Shown here piece after piece: positions 53,011 through 63,390 of a DNA stretch of 64,000 nucleotides. This DNA comes from Pseudomonas sp. AN-1 (GTDB taxonomy: Bacteria; Pseudomonadota; Gammaproteobacteria; Pseudomonadales; Pseudomonadaceae): contig NZ_CP139195.1 in the NCBI RefSeq assembly GCF_034057115.1, positions 372,001-436,000 on the forward strand, in the 5' to 3' direction. Under the pieces are notes generated by a model. The model worked only from the letters and a program-made list of their open reading frames with translations. It was not told where the DNA came from and searched no databases. The position numbers and the translations under genes were made by a program. Each line of letters starts with the position of its first letter. The stretch's first letter is position 1.

Positions 53011-53094
53011 AAAAAAGGCGTCCTGCCGTTGCCAGCAGGACGCCTTTGTCCGGATCCCGAATCGCTCGGGGAGCGCGCCCCTCGCCGTTGAGGG
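53011..53094 (-). promoter_or_regulatory. nirB leader: dual-hairpin ANTAR (NasT-type) antiterminator plus terminator
   Basis: On the minus strand, hairpin P1 (53094-53079) is CCCTC-AACGGC-GAGGG and hairpin P2 (53051-53038) is GGAC-AAAGGC-GTCC. Both loops have six bases with A at position 1 and G at position 4, the mark of RNAs bound by ANTAR antiterminators. P2 shares bases with the 5' arm of an intrinsic terminator (12-bp stem AAGGCGTCCTGC, 53046-53035 with 53026-53015), followed by TTTTTTGTTTT. P2 and terminator cannot form together, so a NasT-like protein holding P1-P2 would allow readthrough into nirB. No nasT gene is in the window. Confidence 0.8.
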
Positions 53095-53124
53095 TTACGC
53101 TCGATGAATTGTCGAATTCTCTAA

Positions 53125-53140
53125 AGCAGATAACGTGCCA
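53125..53140 (-). promoter_or_regulatory. Sigma-54 promoter for nirB-nirD-nasA-cobA
   Basis: The minus strand reads TGGCAC-GTTAT-CTGCT, with the invariant GG and GC ten bases apart, a near-consensus -24/-12 element. The start would be near 53114, giving a leader of about 140 nt that contains the antiterminator. Control by NtrC is expected; no convincing NtrC pair of sites was found between here and 53252. Confidence 0.75.
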
Positions 53141-53252
53141 GATTCTCTGATGCGGCTATTGGTGGAGTTTGCGCCGGGGAGTGCCTAATCGAGCGCATGG
53201 ATCGGCACCGCTTTGATGCGGCTTGCGTCGTTATGGTGCGTGCCTCCTCCCG

Positions 53253-54392
53253 TCAGCCGGCCGGCTCGCCGAGCAGCGCCGCAATGGTCCGCTCGCCCAG
53301 CGCCGGGCCGACGCTCATGCCGAGGCCCGTATGCATCAGCATGGCGGTGACGCCCTCGGCGGCTTTCGTGACCGAGAACGGCGCCGGTCCGCGCCCGCCG
53401 TACACCCCCTGCCAGCGCTCGACCACCCGCAGCGGGGTGGCCAGGGTGTGCTCGGCCAGTTGCAGCAGCAGCCGGTCGACTTCCTCGGCGTTGAACGGCG
53501 AGGCGTCCTGGCCGTAGTCGTGGGAGTCGCCGATGATCAGCTCGCCACTCGGCGTCGGGCTGACCAGCAGGTGGATGCCGAAGCGCTCCAGCGCCGGGCA
53601 CTCGCGGCGGATCTGCTGGCGCACCGCCTCGGCTTCCGGCAGGTCGGCGAAGGCGCCGTAGTGCACGCCGGACAGGCCGGTGAGCACCGCATGCTGCAGG
53701 TCCAGCGCCTGCTGCGGGGCGACGCGCAGCATCTGCAGGCGGCAGACCTGCGGCTCCAGCGCGCGCAGCTGCTCGGCGAGCAGGGTCAGGTAGTCGTGAC
53801 CGGAGCAGACGACGATCTGCCCCGCCTGGAAGCGCCCGGCGGTGGTGTGCAGCAGGCCCGGCTCGACGTCGCGCACCAGGGTGGCGAAATGGAACTCCAC
53901 GTCGAACTCGCGGGCCAGCCAGGCGGCCAGCGCCGGCAGTGCCTCGCGCGAGTACAGCTGCTGGTCGTCGAAGCCGTGCAGGGCGGCGCGGTGGTGGCGG
54001 AAGCGGCCGGCGTAGATGCTGCCCAGCGCCTCGCGGCCGAGCAGCTCGACGCGGTAGCCGTGCTCGCGGGCGCGGCCGGCGCAGAAGGCTTCCAGCAGCC
54101 GTTCCTCGGCTTCGCTGCGGGCGAACAGCAGCGAGCCCTCGCGCTTGACCGCGAAGCCCGCGGCCGCGGCCCAGCCGGCCCAGATCGGCCGGCTGGCGCG
54201 GGCCAGGTCGAGCATCGGGCCGGGCGCCTGGCCGGTGATCAGGCCCATGCCGAAGTTGCGCACCGAGGCGCCGAGGGCGCGCTCGCTGCGCTCGAACACG
54301 CGCACCTTGAGGCCGCGACGGGCGGCGGCATAGGCGTGAGCCAGGCCGAGGATGCCGGCGCCGACGATGGCGATGTCGCAGTGGTTGCTCAT
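53253..54392 (-). CDS. FAD-dependent amine oxidoreductase of phosphonate clusters (TIGR03364 type)
   Basis: 379 aa. FAD-binding GAGILGLAHAYAAARRG near the N-terminus, VRNFGMG after it, and the D-amino-acid-oxidase-like C-terminal MHTGLGMSVGPALGE. The family recurs beside AEP genes; members are thought to oxidise N-substituted (for example N-methylated) AEP, releasing AEP or phosphonoacetaldehyde. That role is from family knowledge and was not tested here. It lies 10 bp after the AEP-binding protein gene, so it is last in the transport operon. Confidence 0.75.
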   Translation of the reverse strand: MSNHCDIAIVGAGILGLAHAYAAARRGLKVRVFERSERALGASVRNFGMGLITGQAPGPMLDLARASRPIWAGWAAAAGFAVKREGSLLFARSEAEERLLEAFCAGRAREHGYRVELLGREALGSIYAGRFRHHRAALHGFDDQQLYSREALPALAAWLAREFDVEFHFATLVRDVEPGLLHTTAGRFQAGQIVVCSGHDYLTLLAEQLRALEPQVCRLQMLRVAPQQALDLQHAVLTGLSGVHYGAFADLPEAEAVRQQIRRECPALERFGIHLLVSPTPSGELIIGDSHDYGQDASPFNAEEVDRLLLQLAEHTLATPLRVVERWQGVYGGRGPAPFSVTKAAEGVTAMLMHTGLGMSVGPALGERTIAALLGEPAG

Positions 54393-54402
54393 GCCGGGCT
54401 CC

Positions 54403-55416
54403 TCACTGCTTCTCGGACTTGCCGTCGTAGCGCTGGCGCCACTCGGCGAGGATGCGCTCGCGCTCCTTCGAGGCCCAGGCGAAGTCGTTGGCGATCAGGC
54501 GCTGCTCGTAGTCGGCCGGCAGCTCGCTGATGCGCTGGGCGATGCCCGGCTGGGCCAGCACGGCGAAGTTCTTGCTGTACAGCTGCATGGCCTCCGGACT
54601 GGCGGCGAAGTCGGCGAGCTTGCGCGCCGCCTCCCCGGCATCGCTGCCCTTGAGGATGGCGGTGGCCTCCACCTCCCAGCCGAGACCCTCCTTGGGCAGC
54701 ACGATGTCCAGCGGCGCGCCCTGGCGCTGCAGCTGGATGGCGGGGTACTCGAAGGAGATGCCGATCGGGAACTCGCCGGCGGCGGCCAGCTTGCACGGCT
54801 TGGAGCCGGAGTGGGTGTACTGGCCGATGTTGGCGTGCAGCTTGTCCATGAACGCCCAGCCCTGCTGCTCGCCGAAGGTCTGCAGCCAGGCGCTGACGTC
54901 CAGGTAGCCGGTGCCGGAGGAGGCCGGGTTGGGCATGACGATCTTGCCCTGGTACACCGGGTCGGTGAGGTCCTCCCAGCGTACCGGCTTGGGCAGGCCC
55001 TGCTTTTCGGCCTCGACGTGGTTGAAGCACACGGTGGCGGCCCACACGTCCATGCCGACCCAGCTCGGCGGATTGGCGGCGTCGCGGTACTTGGTATCGA
55101 TGTTGGCGAGGTTCTGCGGCGCGTAGGCCTCCAGCATGCCCTGCTGGTCGAGGATCGCCAGGCTGGAGGCGGCCAGGCCCCAGACCGCGTCGGCCTGCGG
55201 GCGATCCTTCTCGGCCAGCAGCTTGGCGGTGATGATGCCGGTGGAGTCGCGAACCCAGCGGATCTCGATGTCCGGGTGCTTTTTCTCGAAGGCTTCCTTG
55301 TAGGCCTTGAGCTGCTCCACCTCGAGGGCGGTGTAGACGGTCAGTTCGGTGGCGGCCTGGGCCTGCAGGCTGAGGCCGGCGGCTACGGCGATGGCGAGGG
55401 CGAGACGTTTGAGCAT
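54403..55416 (-). CDS. 2-Aminoethylphosphonate ABC transporter, substrate-binding protein
   Basis: 337 aa from the ATG at 55416 (MLKRLALAIAVAAGLSLQ); the much longer open frame runs into the permease gene. Signal peptide to about residue 21 (AQA|ATEL). Iron(III)-binding-protein-like fold with LTVYTALEVEQLKAYKEAFE, MPNPASSGTGYLDVSAWLQT and HSGSKPCKLAAAGEFPIG. It matches the PhnS2 type of AEP binding protein. The permease stop lies 20 bp upstream. Confidence 0.85.
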   Translation of the reverse strand: MLKRLALAIAVAAGLSLQAQAATELTVYTALEVEQLKAYKEAFEKKHPDIEIRWVRDSTGIITAKLLAEKDRPQADAVWGLAASSLAILDQQGMLEAYAPQNLANIDTKYRDAANPPSWVGMDVWAATVCFNHVEAEKQGLPKPVRWEDLTDPVYQGKIVMPNPASSGTGYLDVSAWLQTFGEQQGWAFMDKLHANIGQYTHSGSKPCKLAAAGEFPIGISFEYPAIQLQRQGAPLDIVLPKEGLGWEVEATAILKGSDAGEAARKLADFAASPEAMQLYSKNFAVLAQPGIAQRISELPADYEQRLIANDFAWASKERERILAEWRQRYDGKSEKQ

Positions 55417-55436
55417 GGTGGTTCTCCGGGAGTGAG

Positions 55437-57143
55437 TCAGGGATTCGGGTCCTGGCGCCAGGCCTGGCTGCGGCGCAGCAGGCCGCGCGAGGCGGCGGCC
55501 AGCAGCAGGGACACGGCGGCGGAAGTGAGCAGGATCAGGGTGGACATGGCGGCAGCGCCGCCGACGTTGCCGGCGTCGTCCATGTTCAGCACGGCGATGG
55601 CGGCGAGCATGCTGTCCGGGCTGTAGAGGAAGATCACCGCCGACACCGTGGTCATCGCCGAGACGAACAGGTAGCGGACGATGTCCAGCAGCGCCGGCAG
55701 GCATAGCGGCAGGGTGACGCGCAGGTAGTGGCGGAACAGCGGCACGCGCAGTGACAGGGCGGCGGCCTCGAACTCGCCGTCGAGCTGGCGCAGCGCGGTG
55801 CTGGCGGTGATCTGCGCGGTGCTCAAAAAATGCGCCACGGTGCACAGGGTGAGCAGCAGCAGGCTGCCGTACAGGCCGCCGAGCGGGTTGCCCGGCAGGT
55901 TGAAGAAGAACACGTAGCCGAGGCCGAGCACGAGACCGGGCACCGCCATGGGCACGAAGCACAGCAGGCGCAGGACCTGGGTGAGGGCGTCCTGGCGGGT
56001 CTTCTCCAGCAGCCAGGCGCCGGTGAAGATCAGGAAACCGCCGATCAGCGCGCTGGCGGAGGCCATCAGCAGGCTGTTGAAGTACGGCTGCCAGCCGCCG
56101 GGCAGGTCGGCGAAGGCGTAGTGGCGCAGCGACAGCGACAGGTTGTACGGCCAGAAGGCGACCAGCGACGAGTACACCGCCATGCCGAACACCAGCAGGA
56201 GCAGGCTGCACAGGGCGATCACCACGGCGAGGAAGGCGGCGTCGCGGCGCGGTGCAGGCTGCGGGCGGAACACCTGGGCGCGACCGCTCATCGCCTCGCG
56301 CTGGCGGCGGCGCAGCCAGGCGTCGACCGCGAAGCTGAGCAGCGCCGGCACCAGGAGCACCAGGCCGATCAGCGCGCCGCGGCCGAACTGCTGCTGGCCG
56401 ACCACCGCCTTGTAGGCCTCCAGCGCCAGCACCTGGTAGTCGCCGCCGATCACTACCGGCACGCCGAAGTCGGTGATGGTCAGGGTGAACACCAGACAGA
56501 AGGCGGCGAATACGCCCTGGCGGCTGCCCGGCCAGGTGATGCTGCGGAACGCCTTCCAGGGACTCGCGCCCATGCTCGCCGCGGCGTCGAACAGCCGCGC
56601 GTCGGCCAGCGCCAGCGCCGAGAGCAGGATCATCAGCGCGTGGGGGAAGGTGTAGATCGCCTCGCCGAGGACGATGCCCCAGAAGCCGTAGATGTTGTCG
56701 TCCAGCAGCTCGCGCAGCAGCCCCTGGTTGCCGAACAGGTAGATCAGCGCGATGCCCGGCAGCATCGACGGCGCCAACAGCGGCAGCAGGGAGATGCCGC
56801 GCCACAGGCCCTTGGCCGGGATCAGCGTGCGCTGCAGGGCGTAGGCGAACAGGTAGGCCAGCGGCACCACGATCAGCGCCACGGTCAGCGCGACCTTGAG
56901 GCTGTTGCCGAGCAGCCAGCGGAAGTTGGCGCTGGCCAGCAGCTCGGCCGCAGCGGCGAGGCCGCCGCCCTGGCCCGGCTCGCCGGCAAAACCGCGCCAG
57001 AGCATGGCGGTCAGCGGCAGCAGCACGGCGAGGACGAGGAGGGCGAGCATCAGCCACTTGCCGCCGTCGACGAACAGGCGGTCGGCGCGGGCGCAGCGCA
57101 GGCCGGCGCGGGCGCCGGCGGGGAGGGAGAGGGTGCTGTGCAT
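55437..57143 (-). CDS. 2-Aminoethylphosphonate ABC transporter, fused permease
   Basis: 568 aa with about 12 membrane helices in two FbpB-like halves, so one chain forms the whole channel. EAA-type loops are seen in each half: AASMGASPWKAFRSITWPG (about 185-203) and AALSLRVPLFRHYLRVTLP (about 465-485). It matches the PhnU2 type. Start ATG 57143, one base after the stop of the ATPase gene. Confidence 0.87.
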   Translation of the reverse strand: MHSTLSLPAGARAGLRCARADRLFVDGGKWLMLALLVLAVLLPLTAMLWRGFAGEPGQGGGLAAAAELLASANFRWLLGNSLKVALTVALIVVPLAYLFAYALQRTLIPAKGLWRGISLLPLLAPSMLPGIALIYLFGNQGLLRELLDDNIYGFWGIVLGEAIYTFPHALMILLSALALADARLFDAAASMGASPWKAFRSITWPGSRQGVFAAFCLVFTLTITDFGVPVVIGGDYQVLALEAYKAVVGQQQFGRGALIGLVLLVPALLSFAVDAWLRRRQREAMSGRAQVFRPQPAPRRDAAFLAVVIALCSLLLLVFGMAVYSSLVAFWPYNLSLSLRHYAFADLPGGWQPYFNSLLMASASALIGGFLIFTGAWLLEKTRQDALTQVLRLLCFVPMAVPGLVLGLGYVFFFNLPGNPLGGLYGSLLLLTLCTVAHFLSTAQITASTALRQLDGEFEAAALSLRVPLFRHYLRVTLPLCLPALLDIVRYLFVSAMTTVSAVIFLYSPDSMLAAIAVLNMDDAGNVGGAAAMSTLILLTSAAVSLLLAAASRGLLRRSQAWRQDPNP

Positions 57144-57144
57144 G

Positions 57145-58194
57145 TCAGGCGAACACCTGCAGGCGGTGCGGCGGCAGGGCGACCCACAGCTCGCCGGCCG
57201 GGTGCGGCAGCGCCTCGGGGGCGACCTCGGCCTGCAGGGCGTGGCCAGGCAGCTCGGCCAGCTCGAAGCTCAGCCGGCAGCGGTTGCCGAGGAAGGTGAT
57301 CTCGCGCATCTGCGCGCGGCACAGGTTCGGCTCGTGCACCGGCGGGTTGATGACGATGGCCTCGGGGCGGCAGAACAGCCGGCCGCGCTCGGCGCCGGCC
57401 GCCACCGGCAGGCGCAGGTCGAGGTTGCCGACCCGGGCGAAGCCCTCGCCGCTGCGCTCGAACGGCAGCCAGTTGCCCTGGCCGACGAACTCGGCGACGA
57501 ACGGGCTGGCCGGCTGGGCGTAGATCTCCCTTGGGGTGGCGTACTGCTCGACGCGGCCGTGGTTCATCACCGCGATGCGGTCGGCCATCAGCATGGCCTC
57601 GTCCTGGTTGTGGGTGACCATCAGGGTGGTGATGCCGAGCTGGCGCTGCAGGGCGCGCAGCTCGGTGCACAGGTGCTCGCGCACGCGGGCGTCGAGCGCC
57701 GACATCGGCTCGTCAAGCAGCAGCAGCGAGGGCGCCGGGGCCAGCGCGCGGGCCAGGGCGACGCGCTGCTGCTGGCCGCCGGAGAGCTGGCCGGGATACT
57801 TCTTCTCGCTGCCGGTCAGGCCGACCAGCTCGAGCATCTGCGCGACCCGCGCGCGGATCGCCTCGCGCTCGCTGCCGGTCAGGCCATAGGCGATGTTCTG
57901 CTCGACGGTCAGGTTGGGGAACAGCGCGTAGGACTGGAACAGGATGCCGTAGTCGCGGGCCTGCGGCGGCAGCGCGGAGATGTTGCGGGCACCGATGTGC
58001 AGGGTGCCGCCGTCCTGGCGCTCGAGGCCGGCCACGCAGCGCAGCAGGGTAGTCTTGCCGCAGCCGGAGGGGCCGAGCAGGCAGACCAGCTCGCCGGCGG
58101 CGATGTCCAGGGACACGCCGTCGAGGGCGGTGAAGCTGCCGAAGCGCTTGCGCAGATCGTGCACGCGCAGGTGCGGGGTGGACGTGGGGAGCAT
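57145..58194 (-). CDS. 2-Aminoethylphosphonate ABC transporter, ATP-binding protein
   Basis: 349 aa. Walker A GPSGCGKTT (about 40-48), Q-loop FQSYALFPNLTVEQN, signature LSGGQQQRVALARAL, Walker B LLLLDEPMSALD and switch His VTHNQDEA. A C-terminal TOBE region follows (about 270-345). It resembles the PhnT2/FbpC type. First gene of the transport operon; the 124 bp upstream hold a CCGATG/CATCGG palindrome (58272-58287) that may belong to the regulator. Confidence 0.87.
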   Translation of the reverse strand: MLPTSTPHLRVHDLRKRFGSFTALDGVSLDIAAGELVCLLGPSGCGKTTLLRCVAGLERQDGGTLHIGARNISALPPQARDYGILFQSYALFPNLTVEQNIAYGLTGSEREAIRARVAQMLELVGLTGSEKKYPGQLSGGQQQRVALARALAPAPSLLLLDEPMSALDARVREHLCTELRALQRQLGITTLMVTHNQDEAMLMADRIAVMNHGRVEQYATPREIYAQPASPFVAEFVGQGNWLPFERSGEGFARVGNLDLRLPVAAGAERGRLFCRPEAIVINPPVHEPNLCRAQMREITFLGNRCRLSFELAELPGHALQAEVAPEALPHPAGELWVALPPHRLQVFA

Positions 58195-58318
58195 GATGCG
58201 TTCCTCGTGGAGCGGTATGACGCGACGAGGGTCATGCTAGGCGGACTGTGCGAAAGCCCTGTGGCAGTTGGGCAAAACCTGCCGATGGATGCATCGGGAT
58301 TTTTGTGAAGCCGGGTTT

Positions 58319-59215
58319 TCAGTCCGGCTGTGCGGCGGCCTCGCGGGCCACGGCGAGGAAGGCCGCCGGCAGGCGGGCCAGGCGGCGTTCCTTCAGGCAG
58401 TACAGGTATTCGACGATCTGCGGCGCGCCCTCCAGCGCCAGCACGCGCAGCTCCGGGCTGTGCGGCACCTCGTGACGGGCGATGATGCTGACGCCGATGT
58501 TGCGCAGCACCGCCTCGCGGATCGACTCGCGGCTGCCGATCTCCAGCAGTGCCTGCGGGCGCACGCCGGCATCCATGAGCATCCGCTCGGTCAGTTCGCG
58601 GGTGGTGGAGCCGGCCTCGCGCATCAGCAGGCAGTGGCGGGCCAGGGCGGCCAGCGGCACGCTGCTCAGCGCCGCCAGCGGATGCTCGCGGTGCACCGCC
58701 AGCACCAGTGGGTCGCGGCCCAGTTCCAGGCGCACCAGGCGCGGATCGTCGAGGCGCTGCGAGGAGGCGGCGAGGTCGACGCGGAACTCGTCGAGCGCCT
58801 CCAGCACCTCCTGGGAGTTGCCGATCTGCACCGCCACCTCGACGCTGGGCAGGCGCTCGCGGAAGCGCTTGAGCAGGTCGAGCACGTAGTAGGGCGCGGT
58901 GGCGCCGAGGCGCAGGCTGCCCTGCTGCTGGCCGCTGTTGCGCAGGAAGAACTCGATGTCGGCTTCCTGCTGCAGCAGCGCGCGCACCCTGGGCAGCAGC
59001 TCGGCGCCGGCATCGCTGAGGGTCAGCCGGCGGCCGCCGCGGTAGAACAGCTCGATGCCGTAGCGCGCCTCCAGCTGGCGGATCTGGGTGGTCACCGTCG
59101 GCTGACTGAGGCCGAGCTTCTTCGCCGCCTGGGTGATGCTGCCCAGTTGCGCCACCTGGTAGAAAGCCTTCAGTTCGCTGCTCAACGCCGTCGCTTCCGG
59201 GGATTGGGGGTTCAT
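58319..59215 (-). CDS. LysR family regulator of AEP catabolism
   Basis: 298 aa from the ATG at 59215 (MNPQSPEATALSSELKA); the upstream open frame is non-coding. N-terminal winged helix with GSITQAAKKLGLSQPTVTTQ (about 25-45), then the LysR effector domain. Its position between the AEP transport and degradation genes fits the phosphonate-associated LysR family (TIGR03339 type, sometimes called PhnR). It likely controls both operons in response to AEP. Confidence 0.82.
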   Translation of the reverse strand: MNPQSPEATALSSELKAFYQVAQLGSITQAAKKLGLSQPTVTTQIRQLEARYGIELFYRGGRRLTLSDAGAELLPRVRALLQQEADIEFFLRNSGQQQGSLRLGATAPYYVLDLLKRFRERLPSVEVAVQIGNSQEVLEALDEFRVDLAASSQRLDDPRLVRLELGRDPLVLAVHREHPLAALSSVPLAALARHCLLMREAGSTTRELTERMLMDAGVRPQALLEIGSRESIREAVLRNIGVSIIARHEVPHSPELRVLALEGAPQIVEYLYCLKERRLARLPAAFLAVAREAAAQPD

Positions 59216-59315
59216 TTTAATGCCAGCCGTACTCCACTGGCAGCGGGAGAGCGGTCTGACCGGGCAACTGAGCGGCCCGGGGCTGCCGAAGTCGCGGCCG
59301 GAGCGCGGGGCATGG

Positions 59316-59341
59316 AAAAAAAGCGCGGCCGAAGCCGCGCT
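59316..59341 (-). terminator. Intrinsic terminator of the phnW-to-aldehyde dehydrogenase operon
   Basis: On the minus strand, stem AGCGCGGC / GCCGCGCT (59341-59334, 59329-59322) with TTCG loop is followed by an unbroken T run (59322-59316). It lies about 100 bp after the aldehyde dehydrogenase stop and before the LysR gene, so the regulator has its own promoter. Confidence 0.85.
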
Positions 59342-59439
59342 GTGAAGAGGTGCTGCCGGAAACTGAGGGAAACCGGCAGCCACCCCGGACGGCTCCGACC
59401 TGCCGACCCTTGCGTCGGGGCGCGTGGAGAACGGCAGGG

Positions 59440-60960
<1,521 letters not shown>

Positions 60961-61025
60961 CTGGCGGCCTCTGTTGTCGGTCTTGTGGCGAAGGCCGGGG
61001 CCGCCGCAGCGGCCCCGGAGCGGCA

Positions 61026-61853
61026 TCAGCAGCCTTGCGGCGTCTCGCCGCGCTGCAGGCGGGCGTTGATGTCGTCGATCACCGCCGGCAGCTCGGCGAT
61101 GGTGTCGATCAGGTAGTGCGGGCGCGCGCCCTCGAACAGCTGGGCGATGCGCGCCCGCTCGGCGGCGCGGCGCTCCTCCGGCAGCGCCTGGTACTCGGCG
61201 TAGGTCAGGCCGAGGGCGTTGCCGGACATGGTCAGCGCCACCGTCCACATGCCGGCGCTGCGCCCCTCGAGGATGCCCGGCCAGGTGTCGTCGACCTTGA
61301 CGCAGGCGGCGACGTCGCTGATGCCGAGGGCGATCACGTTGGCCAGCGCCTGGGCCGGGTGCGGACGGCCGTTGGGCACCTCGTCGGTGGCCACCACGTG
61401 GTCGGCGAGGTAGCCGTTGCTGGCGGCCAGCTTGACCACCTTGTCCATCACCACCGCCGGGTAGCCCGAGCAGGAGCCGATCTTCAGGCCCTTGCCGCGC
61501 AGCGCGGCGATGGCTTCCAGGGCACCGGGGATCAGCGCCGAGTGCTCGGCGATCTTCTCGATCTGCAGCGGCATGAAGCGCTCGTAGATGGCGGTGACGT
61601 CGGCGTCGCTGGGCAGGCGGCCGAAGCGCGCCCGGTAGCGTTCGGCGATCTCCGGCACGTCGCACAGGGTGCGGATGTGGTCCCACTTGCCCATGCCCAT
61701 CGGCCCGCGGGCCTCGGCCAGGCTGACTTCCACGCCGAACTCGGCGAACGCCTCGACGAAGATCTGGGTCGGCGCGAAGGAGCCGAAGTCGACCACGGTG
61801 CCGGCCCAGTCGAGGATGGCGGCTTGCAGCTGGGTGGGTGCTTGATAGTTCAT
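61026..61853 (-). CDS. phnX: Phosphonoacetaldehyde hydrolase (phosphonatase)
   Basis: 275 aa, HAD superfamily. Nucleophile Asp in [14 protein letters not shown] (about residue 15), the cap-domain Schiff-base lysine in [12 protein letters not shown] (about 56) and the Mg site [10 protein letters not shown]. It splits the C-P bond of phosphonoacetaldehyde to acetaldehyde and phosphate. It lies 65 bp upstream of the aldehyde dehydrogenase and downstream of the MFS gene. Confidence 0.95.
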   Translation of the reverse strand: MNYQAPTQLQAAILDWAGTVVDFGSFAPTQIFVEAFAEFGVEVSLAEARGPMGMGKWDHIRTLCDVPEIAERYRARFGRLPSDADVTAIYERFMPLQIEKIAEHSALIPGALEAIAALRGKGLKIGSCSGYPAVVMDKVVKLAASNGYLADHVVATDEVPNGRPHPAQALANVIALGISDVAACVKVDDTWPGILEGRSAGMWTVALTMSGNALGLTYAEYQALPEERRAAERARIAQLFEGARPHYLIDTIAELPAVIDDINARLQRGETPQGC

Positions 61854-61892
61854 TTTCGTTACTCCGGATGACGGCGGATGAAGGGGGTGTGT

Positions 61893-63209
61893 TCAGGCCA
61901 GGGCCTTGCGCGGGCTGCCGGCCACGGCCGGTTCGGCGCTGCCCTGCGGCCGGCTGTTCCAGTGCGGGATGAGCAGTACGGTGGCCACCAGCGCGGTGAC
62001 GGTGAAGCAGAGGAACACGGTTTCGGTGTCGAAGTAGCCGGGCAGCAGGCCACCGAGGATGGCGCCGGTGGAGCCGCAGCCGTTGACGAAGCCCGAGGCG
62101 GTGCCGGCGGCGCCCTTGCTGTAGTCGATGGCCGCCGAGCTGCTGATCATTGAGTCCGGCCCGTACAGGGTCAGGCCCATCAGGAACAGCAGGCCGACCA
62201 CCAGCAGCACGCTGCCGCTCTGCATGGCCGGGACGAACAGGGCGAGCACCACTGCCAGGGCCAGCAGGCTGAGCACGCAGGCCGGGAAGCGGCGTGCGCC
62301 GAACAGCCGGTCGGAGAGCAGGCCGATCAGCACCGGGCCGACCAGGCCGGCGACCTCGAACGCCGACGGCACCAGCGCGGCGGCCACCTTGCCCAGCTCC
62401 GGCATGCGCTCGTAGACCATCACCGGCCCCCAGAACAGGATCGCGTAGCGCGCCGGCTTGAGCAGGAAGTAGGCCAGGCCGAGCACCAGCACGGTGCGGT
62501 TGCGTAGGATGGTGCGCAGCGACTCCCAGAAGCCCGGGTGCTCGCCCACCGCGGCGTGCTCCTCCTCCACCGCCGGCAGGCCGACGTCCTGCGGGCGGTT
62601 GCGCTGCAGCCAGAGGAACAGCACGGCGACCACTGCCACCACCGCTGCGCCGGAGACGAAGGCCATGCGCCAGTCGCCGAATGCCTGGTAGGCCCACCAG
62701 CCGGTGAAGGGCGCGGCGACCAGACCGCCGAAGGCGTAGCAGCTGCTCCACAGGCCGAGCACGCGGCCACGCTCGCGGGTGGCGAAGAAGCAGCCGATGT
62801 TCTTGCACAGCCCCGACCAGCCGGTGGACTGCGCCAGACCCTGCACCACCATGCAGGTGGCGAAGATCGGCAGGGTGGCGAAGGTGCCCATCAGCAGGGC
62901 GGCCAGCGCCGAGACCAAGAGGCCGCCGAACACCACCACGCGGGTACCGAAGCGGTCGGCGAACACGCCCCAGACGAACTGGCCGACGGCGTAGGCGCCG
63001 AGGTAGAGAGCGTCGAGGTTGGCCATGGCGGCCTTGTCGAGGGCGAAGTCGGGGTCCTCGCCGATGCCGAGCTTGGCCACCGAGAAGGCCTTGCGAGTGA
63101 AGTAGAAGGCGGCGTAGGCCAGCCAGGTGATGGCGAAGATCTGCCAGCGCCAGCGCTGGAGATCGCTGCTGAACAATCGGAAGGACGAACCGCTCGCGTG
63201 CTGCGTCAT
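61893..63209 (-). CDS. MFS transporter, organophosphate:phosphate antiporter (GlpT) family
   Basis: 438 aa from the ATG at 63209 ([16 protein letters not shown]), with AAGAGG upstream. Twelve hydrophobic helices. [18 protein letters not shown] and [20 protein letters not shown] are typical of the GlpT/UhpT/PgtP family, which exchange organophosphates for phosphate. In this operon it may carry AEP or another phosphonate, or export phosphate released by PhnX. That role is inferred from position only. Confidence 0.8.
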   Translation of the reverse strand: MTQHASGSSFRLFSSDLQRWRWQIFAITWLAYAAFYFTRKAFSVAKLGIGEDPDFALDKAAMANLDALYLGAYAVGQFVWGVFADRFGTRVVVFGGLLVSALAALLMGTFATLPIFATCMVVQGLAQSTGWSGLCKNIGCFFATRERGRVLGLWSSCYAFGGLVAAPFTGWWAYQAFGDWRMAFVSGAAVVAVVAVLFLWLQRNRPQDVGLPAVEEEHAAVGEHPGFWESLRTILRNRTVLVLGLAYFLLKPARYAILFWGPVMVYERMPELGKVAAALVPSAFEVAGLVGPVLIGLLSDRLFGARRFPACVLSLLALAVVLALFVPAMQSGSVLLVVGLLFLMGLTLYGPDSMISSSAAIDYSKGAAGTASGFVNGCGSTGAILGGLLPGYFDTETVFLCFTVTALVATVLLIPHWNSRPQGSAEPAVAGSPRKALA

Positions 63210-63335
63210 GAATCTGGCCTCTTTTGCTTGTAGGAATCGGCAGTTCAAAGCTGGAAGTCGTTCTTGTTATCGCGCCGGGCGCCACGTGCGAAGGACCGTC
63301 GATCGGTCTCGCGCGTGCCGCCGTGGGGTGGGCTG

Positions 63336-63390
63336 CCGCGAGCCAGCGGGGCTCGCGGCCTGCGGTTCAGGCGGCCTGCGCTTCAGGCGG
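63336..63390. repeat. Hairpin and 16-bp tandem duplication at the phnW 3' end
   Basis: CCGCGAGCC (63336-63344) pairs with GGCTCGCGG (63350-63358). Directly after it two near-identical 16-mers, CCTGCGGTTCAGGCGG (63359-63374) and CCTGCGCTTCAGGCGG (63375-63390), lie in tandem. The second contains the phnW stop codon. The stem may end the phnW transcript or stabilise it. Confidence 0.5.

Noticed and set aside
50448-53150. 900-codon forward ORF opposite nirB
   Set aside because: Antisense to NirB, no motifs, and it would run through the nirB leader and sigma-54 promoter.
53141-53252. NtrC enhancer sites upstream of the sigma-54 promoter
   Set aside because: GCACC and GGTGC half-sites occur but not with the expected spacing, so no site is claimed.
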